Shown: positions 10,211 to 20,189 of the stretch, in pieces | Layout of the letters: each line of letters opens with the position of its first letter | Numbering within the stretch: position 1 is the first letter of the stretch | Source of the DNA: an uncultured Opitutales bacterium | Lineage (GTDB): Bacteria > Verrucomicrobiota > Verrucomicrobiia > Opitutales > Seribacteraceae | Reading direction: 5' to 3' | Assembly (NCBI GenBank): GCA_943789375.1 | Contig: CALSTX010000015.1 | Coordinates: forward strand, 42,203 to 106,202 | DNA length: 64,000 nucleotides | Program-made: the position numbers and the translations under genes | Notes under the pieces: generated by a model | Seen by the model: only the letters and a program-made list of their open reading frames with translations | Told to the model about the DNA's origin: nothing | Database searches by the model: none

Positions 10211-10801
10211 TCACATTTCATCCTCATCATCAGAAATATCAAGCCTGTGCATTGTTGTGTCTTCTCCTTTTGCATTTGTTGTAATGACTTTGATGATTTT
10301 ACAATCTTTCCCTTGCCCTTGAAATCGCTTGGGTTCTCCATCTGGTCCAATCTTCTGAAGGAGACCGGGTTTCTTTTCAATTTCTACGCATTCAAGAAGG
10401 TCTTTTCCGTTGTATCCTTCTTCGTGTGAAGTGGAATACAAACCATCAGGATGAACAAAGCAGACAATTCTGCCATATCTTATGGTGCTCCCTCTTTTGT
10501 GACGAACTACATCACCTTTCTCAAAAGTTTTCTTGGAAAATAAAGCTTTTCTGGGTGTGTAAGGTTTTAGCTTGGATCTTTTGGTTCTAAATGTCCTCAT
10601 GCCGTCTGAACCTTTTTCTAAAGGAGTAAGCTCATCTGGATGTACTTCAACGCACTCCATGGTAGGGTCTCCAGGATTGTCAGCCAATATCATTAATACT
10701 TCACCACACCTTTTTTTTCCTTTTGAAGTTACAGTTTCTTTTACGAAATCTCCGATTTCGATATCTTTTTTTCTTTTCTTCTTTGTAGATGAAATACTCA
10801 T
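10211..10801 (-). CDS. Hypothetical protein with two internal KOW/SH3-like repeats
   Basis: Repeat 1 IEIGDFVKETVTSKGKKRCGEVLMIL...MECVEVHPDE; repeat 2 FEKGDVVRHKRGSTIRYGRIVCFV...LECVEIEKKP. Confidence 0.55.
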   Translation of the reverse strand: MSISSTKKKRKKDIEIGDFVKETVTSKGKKRCGEVLMILADNPGDPTMECVEVHPDELTPLEKGSDGMRTFRTKRSKLKPYTPRKALFSKKTFEKGDVVRHKRGSTIRYGRIVCFVHPDGLYSTSHEEGYNGKDLLECVEIEKKPGLLQKIGPDGEPKRFQGQGKDCKIIKVITTNAKGEDTTMHRLDISDDEDEM

Positions 10802-10810
10802 GAATTTATC

Positions 10811-11581
10811 TTATTTCATTGATCCGGTTAATGCCAATCTTTTTTGCCTGCAATCAGAGCATATACAGAACTTCCCATGACCAAAATCACCAGGAATTAA
10901 TAATTCACCCTTATCGGCAGTTCCTCTTTTTTCATTTTTACTATCACTTGTGTTCGAAGCATTTTGTGATTTGTTTTTTGTCGCATTCCTCATTTTAATG
11001 ATTTTTTTCCCCATTTCAAAGCGAAATGCAACGCACTCTTGAAAATCAGTGTTTTCAAAACTTATCTTGGCTTCAAGCTTTGAGGCAACTGTTGGAGAAA
11101 TAAGAAGATTTGTGCCCACAATCGATTTGGCCACGACTTCTTTACCAGCAAGGAAAGGGATTGATGCCATGATTTGTCCATTCTTTCCAAGAAGTTTAAA
11201 AGTAACGGGTTCTCGAATACTCACATTTTTAAGAGGAAAGACAGATTTTGGTATTTTCTGCCAATTACCAACAGCTTGAAGTAATTCTTTCGAAAATTTT
11301 GGCTGAATGCTAGGGGTAACAACTTCTTTCAGTCGGAGAGGTGGAGGTTTTTTTTCATCTAATTTTATGTCAGTTTCTTTGCGGATTTGATGAAACTGCT
11401 TATCAATGATCGGTGAAATTTCATCAGTATTTACAGGTTCTATGTGCACAGGATTAGTCTCACCAGCAGATAAAAGCTTGCTTGTTGAATTATCATCTAC
11501 AAAAGAATTTGATACATCTTGAATTTCACAACCAGTAAATCCGCAAAGTATAAGAATAGAAAGTATTTTATAAATTTTCAT
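10811..11581 (-). CDS. Hypothetical lipoprotein with C-terminal Cys motif
   Basis: Lipobox LCGFTGCE; C-terminus HGKFCICSDCRQKRL. Confidence 0.55.
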   Translation of the reverse strand: MKIYKILSILILCGFTGCEIQDVSNSFVDDNSTSKLLSAGETNPVHIEPVNTDEISPIIDKQFHQIRKETDIKLDEKKPPPLRLKEVVTPSIQPKFSKELLQAVGNWQKIPKSVFPLKNVSIREPVTFKLLGKNGQIMASIPFLAGKEVVAKSIVGTNLLISPTVASKLEAKISFENTDFQECVAFRFEMGKKIIKMRNATKNKSQNASNTSDSKNEKRGTADKGELLIPGDFGHGKFCICSDCRQKRLALTGSMK

Positions 11582-11646
11582 ATTAGCGATACAACTTGCC
11601 TCAACCGGTAACGCAAAAAAATCTTTTAGTAAATCTTGAAAATTAA

Positions 11647-11943
11647 ATGAGACGGAGAAAGAAAATATTTATGTTTCACCAAAAATTTGAACTTATAAAT
11701 TTAATTTTGTTTATTTTTCTATTCATCCTATCTTTTTTTCAAGATAGATATTTTATATTATCACTAGTATTTTGCTCAGTCGGTATGATGCTTAATGTCT
11801 ATTTGAACTATATTAACAAATCGAATTCTTTATCTGACGGAAAAACTCAAAATTCTTCCATGAATGAAAAAAATGCAATTTTGAAAGATTTAGATAAAGA
11901 ACTGAAAAGGCGTAAAAAAGAAGACGATTTTCTGCGCAACTAA
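11647..11943 (+). CDS. Small membrane protein, two predicted TM segments
   Basis: 98 aa, hydrophobic LILFIFLFILSFF and YFILSLVFCSVGMMLNVYL, charged tail. Confidence 0.45.
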   Translation: MRRRKKIFMFHQKFELINLILFIFLFILSFFQDRYFILSLVFCSVGMMLNVYLNYINKSNSLSDGKTQNSSMNEKNAILKDLDKELKRRKKEDDFLRN

Positions 11944-11944
11944 G

Positions 11945-13384
11945 ATGTTTAGAACTTCACCACTTATCTCCAGTCGTTTACCCCCTGGAATTCCATTTAT
12001 TATTGGTAATGAAGTTGCCGAGCGGTTCTCTTTTTATGGAATGCGAAGTGTCTTGTTGGCTTACATGACCTTGTATCTTACCCAACCAGGCGGAGAATTA
12101 GCAGTTTTTGGTGAAAAATCAGCTGAGGCTTGGGTTCACTTATTTGTGGGGTCAGCCTATTTTTTCCCTGTAATTGGAGGGCTCGTTGCCGACGCATTTT
12201 GGGGCAAATATAAAACAATTATACTTTTGTCACTTTGCTACTGCCTGGGACATGGTTGTCTCGCCTTTATGGGCGTTTGGGGCGATACTAAAGTTTGGCT
12301 ACTGGTAGGACTTTTATTGATAGCGATTGGTTCAGGGGGAATAAAACCATGTGTTTCATCTCATGTGGGTGATCAGTTCTGTGATCAGAATAAGCATCTC
12401 ATTACAAAAGTTTTTGGATGGTTTTATTTTTCCATTAATCTTGGTGCTTTTGCTTCAGGATTACTTACCCCTTTTCTGCTCGAAGCCAGAAGAGTGAAAG
12501 GATCTCTTGGTGAAGCACTTTACCCGTATGTATCATGGTTAGTTGGGCCGATAGATATGGGTGGAATTATATTTGGACATCATTATGCATTCGGTTTACC
12601 TGGCTTGTTAATGGGAATGGCCACTTTAATTTTTTGGCTAGGTAGAAATGATTTTACTCATATTCCGCCTAAAGGCGTATCTTTATTTCGTGAAACTTTT
12701 TCCACAGATAATATTAAAATTTTGCTTAGGCTTTCGCTTGTATTTTCATTTGTTATTTTATTTTGGGCACTTTTTGATCAGATTGGTACATTGTGGCAAG
12801 TGCAGGCTAGGAGTCTTGATCGAATAATTCCAGATTGGATTCCTTGGTTTGGGGGTATGGAAATGCTGGCATCGCAAGTCTCTGCGGTTTGGAATCCGCT
12901 ATTTATTTTAATGCTTATTCCTTGTTTTTCTCTTTTTATTTATCCTTCTATTGGAAAGTATTTTACGATTAGCCCGCTTGGAAAGATGCGATTTGGTTTA
13001 TGGGTTATGGGCGTATCCTTTGCTATGGTTTCATGGATCCAAATGCAGGTAGACGATGGATTACACCCCAGTGTGATGTGGCAAGTTTTAGCCTGCCTTG
13101 TACTGACGATCTCGGAGATTTTAGTTTCAATCACCTGCTTGGAGTTTGCATACACGCAAGCACCAAAATCCTTGAAGTCAGTGGTAATGGCACTATTTCT
13201 TTTAACTGTTTCACTGGGGAATTATGTAGCTTCAGGAGTAAAGTTTTTTCTTGTAGACAAAAATGGAAATTCTTTACTTCCGGGAGCATCTGAATTTTGG
13301 TTTTGGACGATTCTCGTGTGCATATCTGCTTTTCTTTTTAAGTTGGTGGCATCACGATATAAAACGGTCGACCATTTCCACTGA
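11945..13384 (+). CDS. POT/PTR2-family peptide MFS transporter
   Basis: FIIGNEVAERFSFYGMRSVLLAYMTLYL and GSGGIKPCVSSHVGDQF, POT signature regions; ~12 TM. Confidence 0.92.
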   Translation: MFRTSPLISSRLPPGIPFIIGNEVAERFSFYGMRSVLLAYMTLYLTQPGGELAVFGEKSAEAWVHLFVGSAYFFPVIGGLVADAFWGKYKTIILLSLCYCLGHGCLAFMGVWGDTKVWLLVGLLLIAIGSGGIKPCVSSHVGDQFCDQNKHLITKVFGWFYFSINLGAFASGLLTPFLLEARRVKGSLGEALYPYVSWLVGPIDMGGIIFGHHYAFGLPGLLMGMATLIFWLGRNDFTHIPPKGVSLFRETFSTDNIKILLRLSLVFSFVILFWALFDQIGTLWQVQARSLDRIIPDWIPWFGGMEMLASQVSAVWNPLFILMLIPCFSLFIYPSIGKYFTISPLGKMRFGLWVMGVSFAMVSWIQMQVDDGLHPSVMWQVLACLVLTISEILVSITCLEFAYTQAPKSLKSVVMALFLLTVSLGNYVASGVKFFLVDKNGNSLLPGASEFWFWTILVCISAFLFKLVASRYKTVDHFH

Positions 13385-13385
13385 G

Positions 13386-13763
13386 TTAACAAATCTTAAT
13401 TTCCTTGATCATCTCGCACCCTTTTAATTTAGAAATTCTAGATTGAATCTGTCTTTTTATAAAAGATAATTCCTGTTTGATTGGTCCATTTGCCGAGCGG
13501 ATATATAATTTCCCACTCTTATCGATTCTATCGGGGGCACATTTCGTTGATAATAAATTTCCGACAACCTTATTCCAATTCCGAGAAATGACTTCCTCTG
13601 GAGAAATTTTGCTTCCAATGGACCAATCACTCCAAGCCTTTTCAATGACTGCATTGATTGATTTTGGTTGGGACAGAAACATCGTTTTATCTGCATTCGG
13701 AAGTCCCATGAAATTAGCAACTAAATCAGTTTCGATATATTTCTTTTTTTTGGGATAGGCCAT
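13386..13763 (-). CDS. DUF721/DciA-family protein
   Basis: NWNKVVGNLLSTKCAPDRIDKSGKLYIRSANGPIKQELSFIKRQIQSRI matches the DUF721 pattern. Confidence 0.7.
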   Translation of the reverse strand: MAYPKKKKYIETDLVANFMGLPNADKTMFLSQPKSINAVIEKAWSDWSIGSKISPEEVISRNWNKVVGNLLSTKCAPDRIDKSGKLYIRSANGPIKQELSFIKRQIQSRISKLKGCEMIKEIKIC

Positions 13764-13824
13764 GAATGTTTATCTTAGCAAAATTATACTTCTTTAATTT
13801 AGTCAATAGTGATAAAGAATAATC

Positions 13825-15012
13825 ATGATTATTAAGCCAAGAATTAAAGGATTCGTTTGCATAACTTCACACCCAACCGGTTGTTTGGAGAATATTCGTG
13901 ATCAAATCAATCATGCCAAAGAGAATCTCATTTCAGAGCCAAAAAAACCAAAACGTGTATTGGTAATTGGTGCTTCGACTGGCTATGGGCTTTCCAGTCG
14001 GGTCTCTGCAGCATTTTCTGCTGGTGCTGAAACCTTGGGCGTTTACTTTGAACGCCCCCCCAAAGAAGATAAGCCAGCAAGTGCTGGATTTTATAATTCC
14101 ATGGCTTTTCAAAAGTTTTCCCGTGAAGCTGGTATTTGTGCTGTTGATGTCAACGGGGATGCCTTTTCTCAGGAATGTAAGGATGAAGTGATAAAAAAAG
14201 CAAAGGAAATGGGGCAGTTTGATCTCGTTATCTACAGTCTAGCATCTCCCCGGCGGACTGACCCAACCGATGGTCAAACCTACCGGGCATGCTTGAAACC
14301 TATCGGCTCGGTCTACAAAAATAAGACGCTTGATACTGACAAAAAAGAAGTCAAAGAAGTCGTAATAAATCCCGCATCTGAAGCAGAGATAGAAAGTACA
14401 GAAAAAGTGATGGGAGGTGATGACTGGACCCTTTGGACAAAGAGGCTTCTCGAAGAGGACCTGCTTGCCCAAGGCTGCATAAATATTGCCTATTCTTACA
14501 TTGGGCCTCAGGTAACCCAACCGATTTACCGCAATGGTACCATCGGGCGGGCCAAAGAGCATCTAGAGAATTGTGCTCATGACCTAAACGTGCTTCTCGA
14601 GAGTAAAGTGTCGGGTCGGTCGTTTGTATCAGTAAATAAAGCAGTCGTTACCCAGGCAAGTTCAGCAATTCCTGTTGTTCCCCTGTATGTTTCCATTCTT
14701 TTTAAAATCATGAGGCAAGCTGGGTCCCATGAAGGATGTATTGAGCAGACGGCTCGATTGTTTAGTGATTTTCTTTTCTCTGACACTGATCAGATTAAGG
14801 TGGATGCATCAGGGCGTATTCGTCTAGACGACTTGGAAATGAAGGACGACATCCAGCAGGAAATTATTAAGTTATGGCCTCAAGTTGACTCTTCTAATTT
14901 AAATAATTTGACAGCTTTTGAGGAATACCAGACGGAATTCCTTAAATTATTTGGCTTTGCTCACCCGAGAGTAAATTATCTAGAGGATATCGACTTACAA
15001 AATCCGTTCTGA
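13825..15012 (+). CDS. fabV: Trans-2-enoyl-CoA/ACP reductase (NADH), FabV family
   Basis: MIIKPRIKGFVCITSHPTGC, VLVIGASTGYGLSSRV, YSLASPRRTDP, YSYIGPQVTQPIYRNGTIGRAKEHLE. Confidence 0.96.
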   Translation: MIIKPRIKGFVCITSHPTGCLENIRDQINHAKENLISEPKKPKRVLVIGASTGYGLSSRVSAAFSAGAETLGVYFERPPKEDKPASAGFYNSMAFQKFSREAGICAVDVNGDAFSQECKDEVIKKAKEMGQFDLVIYSLASPRRTDPTDGQTYRACLKPIGSVYKNKTLDTDKKEVKEVVINPASEAEIESTEKVMGGDDWTLWTKRLLEEDLLAQGCINIAYSYIGPQVTQPIYRNGTIGRAKEHLENCAHDLNVLLESKVSGRSFVSVNKAVVTQASSAIPVVPLYVSILFKIMRQAGSHEGCIEQTARLFSDFLFSDTDQIKVDASGRIRLDDLEMKDDIQQEIIKLWPQVDSSNLNNLTAFEEYQTEFLKLFGFAHPRVNYLEDIDLQNPF

Positions 15013-15558
15013 TTTTTTTATAACGTATAAAACAGGTGATTCAGGTGATTCATTTCCCATAATCACTTCATGATGTACAGGTACTCTATTTGTCCATTCA
15101 GTTATGGTTTGTGTTTCTTCTAAACCGCCTGAATGGCCGCGGTATGCGAGGATAGTCATCACTCCATCTTGTGCCATCCATTCATAAGATTTTTCTAGAG
15201 CGCAAAGAGTCGATTGAGGGGTGGTGATAATTGTTTTGTTAGAAGTTGGCAGGTATCCAAGGTTAAAGGTAATCGCTTTAACTTTTTGATAAAAGGAAGG
15301 AGGGATTTTCTGTTCAATCTTGGTGTGGCAGGAATGAAATAATGTAAGATTGCTAGTTTGCTCGGCTCCAGACATTAATTTTTTAGTTTGAGCGATTGCA
15401 GCTTTTTGAATGTCGAAGCTGAATATATGTCCGCTTTCGCCAACCGATTTTGATAGGAATAGGGTATCCCAACCATTACCGGCGGTCATATCTACAGCAC
15501 AATCTCCCAATGAGAGATGCTGTGATAATACGGAGTGCACTTTTTCGGTTAGTTTCAT
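14995..15558 (-). CDS. MnmM/YtqB-like SAM-dependent methyltransferase (rRNA_methylase family)
   Basis: DCAVDMTAGNGWDTLFLSKSVGESGHIFSFDIQKAAIAQTKKL, FNLGYLPTSNKTIITTPQSTL. Confidence 0.8.
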   Translation of the reverse strand: MKLTEKVHSVLSQHLSLGDCAVDMTAGNGWDTLFLSKSVGESGHIFSFDIQKAAIAQTKKLMSGAEQTSNLTLFHSCHTKIEQKIPPSFYQKVKAITFNLGYLPTSNKTIITTPQSTLCALEKSYEWMAQDGVMTILAYRGHSGGLEETQTITEWTNRVPVHHEVIMGNESPESPVLYVIKKSERIL

Positions 15559-16577
15559 TTAGTTAGATGATTCAACTTATTGAATCGAGTAATATCTATT
15601 TTTGCAGGAAGCGGTGCACGACCGAGGACATATTCCACCATTTGTTTTGCATGCAAGGGTATGGTCGTGGATCCTCTGGAACCAAATCCGTTAAAAAGAA
15701 ATAATTTCTTGTTTTTATGATGGCAGCCGAGGGTTGGGTTTCGATCAATAGTCCCAGTTCTTACTCCACTCAGGTGTTTTGAGATTTTCCTGGTATCAAT
15801 CTTAATAAAATGAAGCGACTTTAGGATTTGCTCTTTCCCCTCGGGGCTCGGTCCGGTTTCAATAATTTTGTGGTCCCAGGTGGAACCGGCGATGAAGTGG
15901 TTTTCAGTAATGGGTATCGCCCATGTGCCGTTACTTACACTCGTATTTAAAGAAGAATCGATCCCAAGAATTTCTCCTCTAACTGGTGCGATTGGGATGT
16001 GGGAAAACCATGGGTTGTGCATTACTCTAAACCCTTCACAAAAAATTATTTTGTCGTAGTCTTTGGTCTCATACATGTCGAGCCCCGATATCCAATGATC
16101 AGTCTCCTTGAGTTGATGCTTCGAGTACTGGAGGAAAGCAGCGATATGAAGCCTCATGCAATTCGTCACACCCAATCCATGTGGAGCCTCTACACCATGA
16201 TGGGTAGCCTCTTTTTGACTCAAAATCTCTTTGGTAATGCACAAGTCAGGGTGGGTAATTGATCTTTTATTCCACAATCCTGCTTGTTCATGATTTTTAA
16301 AAACCCTCAACAGCGGGATGGATTGATAAAACTTCACTCCACATTTTTTCTGGAAATAATCGGTAAGGTGGTTGATTGCAGTTAGGCATGCATGAAGATC
16401 GGTTGGAGGATTAAGTTTTGGGCCAATCAAAGGGTTTACTAACCCTGCAGCTACCTTACTTGCATGATATGGAAGGTTTGCCTCGCATACATCAACGATT
16501 TGATTTTTGTTCAAAAAAGCTTGGGCGAGCAGTGCACCTGATAAGCCATGACCAACAATAAGAATCCTATTTTTCAA
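15555..16577 (-). CDS. FAD-dependent oxidoreductase, DAO fold, MnmC C-domain-like
   Basis: N-terminal ILIVGHGLSGALLAQAFLNKNQIVDVCEA, ASKVAAGLVNPLIGPKL, PVRGEILGID, FNGFGSRGSTTIPLHAKQMVEYVLG. Confidence 0.75.
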   Translation of the reverse strand: MKNRILIVGHGLSGALLAQAFLNKNQIVDVCEANLPYHASKVAAGLVNPLIGPKLNPPTDLHACLTAINHLTDYFQKKCGVKFYQSIPLLRVFKNHEQAGLWNKRSITHPDLCITKEILSQKEATHHGVEAPHGLGVTNCMRLHIAAFLQYSKHQLKETDHWISGLDMYETKDYDKIIFCEGFRVMHNPWFSHIPIAPVRGEILGIDSSLNTSVSNGTWAIPITENHFIAGSTWDHKIIETGPSPEGKEQILKSLHFIKIDTRKISKHLSGVRTGTIDRNPTLGCHHKNKKLFLFNGFGSRGSTTIPLHAKQMVEYVLGRAPLPAKIDITRFNKLNHLTK

Positions 16578-16640
16578 AATAAAATAGCAGAGAATATTTC
16601 ATCTTGCTCGGTTTCTGCGGATAAGCGAGAGTCTAATGCT

Positions 16641-18272
16641 ATGAGAAGACGCTTTATCGTTTTTTTGCTTTCAGCTTCCTTGTTTTTATTTTTAGCAAGT
16701 TTCATTTATCAATCTAAATGGGATCTTACCATGGAGGATTTACTTGAGGTTAATCCTCCGATTTCTTCTACATCTAGACGATTACAGGATCCATATTTTA
16801 AAGAAAGCAAGGTTTCAGCTCCTGCTTTCGTTACGGCTCCATCCTTGAAAGAATTATTGGAAAATAAAAAGTTTAATGACTTTGCACTCAGCTTCACCTC
16901 GCTTCAGTCAATGTCTAGCTTTCTTCAAGATTTAGACTCCAAAGGACTTGAGCTTCGATCTTCTATTCCTCAGATTTTAACTGCCCGTTTTCGGGTTACG
17001 GATCCGGCCCGTGCATCCGATGCATTGGAAACGGGAAAAGGACTCAATGACCTGGAGGTCAACCAATCTGTCTATAGACCCCAGAAGCCAAAGGTAGAGG
17101 AAACTGACCTCTCGGCACAGAAAGCCAAGACGGTAGATCAATGGTTAAGTTTGTATGAAGATCGAAGTGAATGGGGACGCGGGACGACTCTTGCAATTAT
17201 AGATTCTTTTATAGATTTTTCTCACCCATCTCTAGCTCACATCGAAAGAGAAGTTATTTCATTCCTGGATGAGCCTTATAAGGTGGAGAACTCTGGTCAT
17301 GGTACATCTATTGCCTCGATTATTGCTGCTTCTACAGATGATTTCCAGGGTATTGCACCTGGTGCAAAAATAATATCCATTGAGGTGCTCAGTGAAAAAG
17401 GGGAGGGCGATGTGTTCACTTTATCTGAGGCCATCGTCACGGCAGTTGATATGGGAGTGAATTTAATTAATCTGAGTTTGGGTGGAGACAGACCCAGTGG
17501 AACATTAGAAAATGCAATAAATTATGCTAAAGATAAAGGAGTTTTACTTGTCGCTGCGTCTGGGAATGATGGAACTTCGCAAGTTTCATATCCGGCTAAA
17601 TATGATGATGTCATAGGTGTTTCAGCTTTAAACTCAACTGGCAGTGTTGCTACTTTTTCCAACTTCGGTGAAGGGGTGGATATTGCTGCTCCTGGAGTTA
17701 ATGTGATTAGTGCATATGCGGGGAATGAATACGCTGTTTTAAATGGTACATCTTCTGCATCTGCATTTGTTTCAGGGGCTATCTTGTCTGAGCTGGCCAG
17801 AAATCCTGGTCTATCGCCCGAGCAGGTCAAAGAGCTTCTTTTCACTTATGCAAATGAAGCGGAGAAACCTGGCTTTGATAAATTCAGCGGCCATGGCGTA
17901 TTAAACCTGGAGAGAATTATTAACAGGAATGATCGTAATTATCATGATGCTGCCCTCGTCGGCTATTATTTTGAACCTGAAACATTATCCCAAGTAGCAG
18001 GAGCTGGCACGGTGCCTTTTTTAGTCACAGTCCAAAATCAAGGCTCATCTTGGATTAATCAGATGAAATTAGATGTTAGTTACAAGGGGCTCAATAGAGT
18101 GTTTTTATTTTCCAATATGAAACCTGGGCAAGCAAGAAGTGAGAAGCTGTATTTGGATAGCCTGAGTGCCGTAAAAGGGATCCAAATTACAAGTAAATTG
18201 AAGCTTATTGGAAAAGAAGACCAGAATCCTGAGAATAATTACAGGAAAAGTATAGTAACCATACCCCAATAA
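16641..18272 (+). CDS. S8-family serine peptidase (subtilase), N-terminal membrane anchor
   Basis: ORF listed from 16548; ATG near 16641 gives an N-terminal TM. Triad motifs AIIDSFIDFSHP, GHGTSIASIIAA, LNGTSSASAFVSGAI. Confidence 0.85.
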   Translation: MRRRFIVFLLSASLFLFLASFIYQSKWDLTMEDLLEVNPPISSTSRRLQDPYFKESKVSAPAFVTAPSLKELLENKKFNDFALSFTSLQSMSSFLQDLDSKGLELRSSIPQILTARFRVTDPARASDALETGKGLNDLEVNQSVYRPQKPKVEETDLSAQKAKTVDQWLSLYEDRSEWGRGTTLAIIDSFIDFSHPSLAHIEREVISFLDEPYKVENSGHGTSIASIIAASTDDFQGIAPGAKIISIEVLSEKGEGDVFTLSEAIVTAVDMGVNLINLSLGGDRPSGTLENAINYAKDKGVLLVAASGNDGTSQVSYPAKYDDVIGVSALNSTGSVATFSNFGEGVDIAAPGVNVISAYAGNEYAVLNGTSSASAFVSGAILSELARNPGLSPEQVKELLFTYANEAEKPGFDKFSGHGVLNLERIINRNDRNYHDAALVGYYFEPETLSQVAGAGTVPFLVTVQNQGSSWINQMKLDVSYKGLNRVFLFSNMKPGQARSEKLYLDSLSAVKGIQITSKLKLIGKEDQNPENNYRKSIVTIPQ

Positions 18273-18278
18273 AATTTT

Positions 18279-19577
18279 TTATGCTGCGTCTTTTTTTCCG
18301 ATAGGAATAGAGATAACTTTTGCTTTGGATTTTCCTTTTACAACCCCGGCTGAAATCACTACCTCTACAGGATGATCTATATTTGGAAGTTCATACATAA
18401 TATCTAACATGATATCTTCCATGATTGATCTGAGTGCACGAGCACCTGTTTTCATCAAGATTGCTTTGTCAGCAATAGCTAGTACTGCCTCTCGGGTAAA
18501 TCTCAATTCAGCACCCTCCATAAGAAACAGCTTTTGATATTGCTTAAGAAGGGAGTTTTGGGTGTCTCGTAAAACCTTAACAAGTTCATCGCGACTCAAT
18601 TCTTCAAGGAGGGAAAGCACAGGTAGTCGTCCGATGAATTCAGGGATAAGTCCGTACTTTACTAAATCTTCTGGCCTAACTTCAGAAAGTAGTTCAGCGG
18701 AATCCTTCGGTGCGGTTGCAGAATACCCAACGGTTTTAGAACCTGTACGTTGTTCGACAATTTGATCCAAATCAATAAAAGCTCCGCCACATATAAATAA
18801 GATATTTGAAGTGTCTAGTTGAATGTATTCCTGATTTGGGTGCTTTCTGCCACCCTGGGGTGGGACATTGCAAATCGTACCTTCTAGAATCTTGAGTAAT
18901 GCTTGCTGTACGCCTTCTCCTGAAACATCTCGGGTAATGGAAACATTATCGGTTTTGCGACCTATTTTATCAATCTCATCCACATAAATAATCCCACACT
19001 GTGCTTTTTCTACATCTTGATCTGCAGACTGCAGGAGTCTTAGTACAATGTTTTCTACATCATCTCCAACATATCCAGCTTCAGTAAGGGTAGTGGCATC
19101 TGCAATGGCAAAGGGGACATCAAGCATCTTCGCCAGCGTACGAGCAAGAAATGTTTTACCGCTGCCAGTTGGTCCAAGGAGAAGGACATTACTTTTTTCA
19201 ATTTCCACATCTTCCAACTCTGGAGCCATAAATGGTTTAGAGTCGTTGTCAGAACTCATACCAAGTTCCGAAGAAAGTCGTTTGTAGTGGTTGTGCACAG
19301 CAACTGACAAAACTTTTTTCGCATGTTCCTGACCAATAATATGGTGGTCTAGGTGTGCTTTTATTTCCTGTGGCTTTTGTAGATTGAAAAAGGGCTTTGA
19401 TGAATCCTTTTTCTTTTTCTTCTCCTGGTCCCCAAGTTCTCGATCAACAATCGTTTTGCATACACGGACACATGAATCGCAAATGAAAACACTAGCCGGG
19501 CCAGCGATCATTTTTTTGACTTCCTGCTGGGGTTTCCCACAAAAAGAACAAAAATTAATTTTAGAGGGCTTAGCCAA
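18279..19577 (-). CDS. clpX: ClpX ATP-binding subunit of Clp protease
   Basis: Zinc finger [16 protein letters not shown], Walker [35 protein letters not shown]. Confidence 0.98.
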   Translation of the reverse strand: MAKPSKINFCSFCGKPQQEVKKMIAGPASVFICDSCVRVCKTIVDRELGDQEKKKKKDSSKPFFNLQKPQEIKAHLDHHIIGQEHAKKVLSVAVHNHYKRLSSELGMSSDNDSKPFMAPELEDVEIEKSNVLLLGPTGSGKTFLARTLAKMLDVPFAIADATTLTEAGYVGDDVENIVLRLLQSADQDVEKAQCGIIYVDEIDKIGRKTDNVSITRDVSGEGVQQALLKILEGTICNVPPQGGRKHPNQEYIQLDTSNILFICGGAFIDLDQIVEQRTGSKTVGYSATAPKDSAELLSEVRPEDLVKYGLIPEFIGRLPVLSLLEELSRDELVKVLRDTQNSLLKQYQKLFLMEGAELRFTREAVLAIADKAILMKTGARALRSIMEDIMLDIMYELPNIDHPVEVVISAGVVKGKSKAKVISIPIGKKDAA

Positions 19578-20177
19578 TTACTTATTGGGTTTTTGGGAAA
19601 TTACCTCGTCTACAAGACCATAAGCTTGAGCTTCATCTGCCGTCATGTAGTAATCTCGATCAGAATCTTGTTCTATTTGCTTTACTTCCTTACCGCTGTG
19701 CTTTGACAGAATCTCATTTATCGTTTTTCTCCATCTAAGAATTTCTTTAGCTGCGATTGAGATATCTGAGGTTTGGCCACCAGCTCCTCCACTCGGTTGG
19801 TGAATCATCACGCGACTGTTGGGGAGAGCGTATCTTTTACCTGGCGTTCCTGCAGCAAGAAGCACGGTACTCATGCTTGCAGTCATACCAATGCAATAGG
19901 TCACGATATCACACTGCATGAAATTGAGAGTGTCATAGATGGCCATTCCGTCAGATACACTACCTCCAGGGGAATTAATGTAGACATGGATATCTTTCTT
20001 TGGGTCTTCCATTTGCAGGAAAAGTAGTTGTGCGATAATTGAATTCGCAACAAAGTCGTCAATTGGAGTACCAATAAAAACAATGCGGTCTCGTAATAAT
20101 CGACTGTATATATCCCAAGACCGTTCTTGTCGGCCTTCTCGTTCATAAACATGCGGTAGTGGCAAATAAGCTCCCAT
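19578..20177 (-). CDS. clpP: ClpP protease subunit
   Basis: RIVFIGTPIDDFVANSIIAQLLFLQ, GMTASMSTVLLAAGTPGKRYALPNSRVMIHQPSGG. Confidence 0.98.
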   Translation of the reverse strand: MGAYLPLPHVYEREGRQERSWDIYSRLLRDRIVFIGTPIDDFVANSIIAQLLFLQMEDPKKDIHVYINSPGGSVSDGMAIYDTLNFMQCDIVTYCIGMTASMSTVLLAAGTPGKRYALPNSRVMIHQPSGGAGGQTSDISIAAKEILRWRKTINEILSKHSGKEVKQIEQDSDRDYYMTADEAQAYGLVDEVISQKPNK

Positions 20178-20189
20178 AATAATTAGTAC

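Noticed and set aside
18562-19287. Plus-strand ORFs antisense to clpX
   Set aside because: Shadow ORFs, Ser/Arg-rich, typical of antisense to conserved coding sequence.
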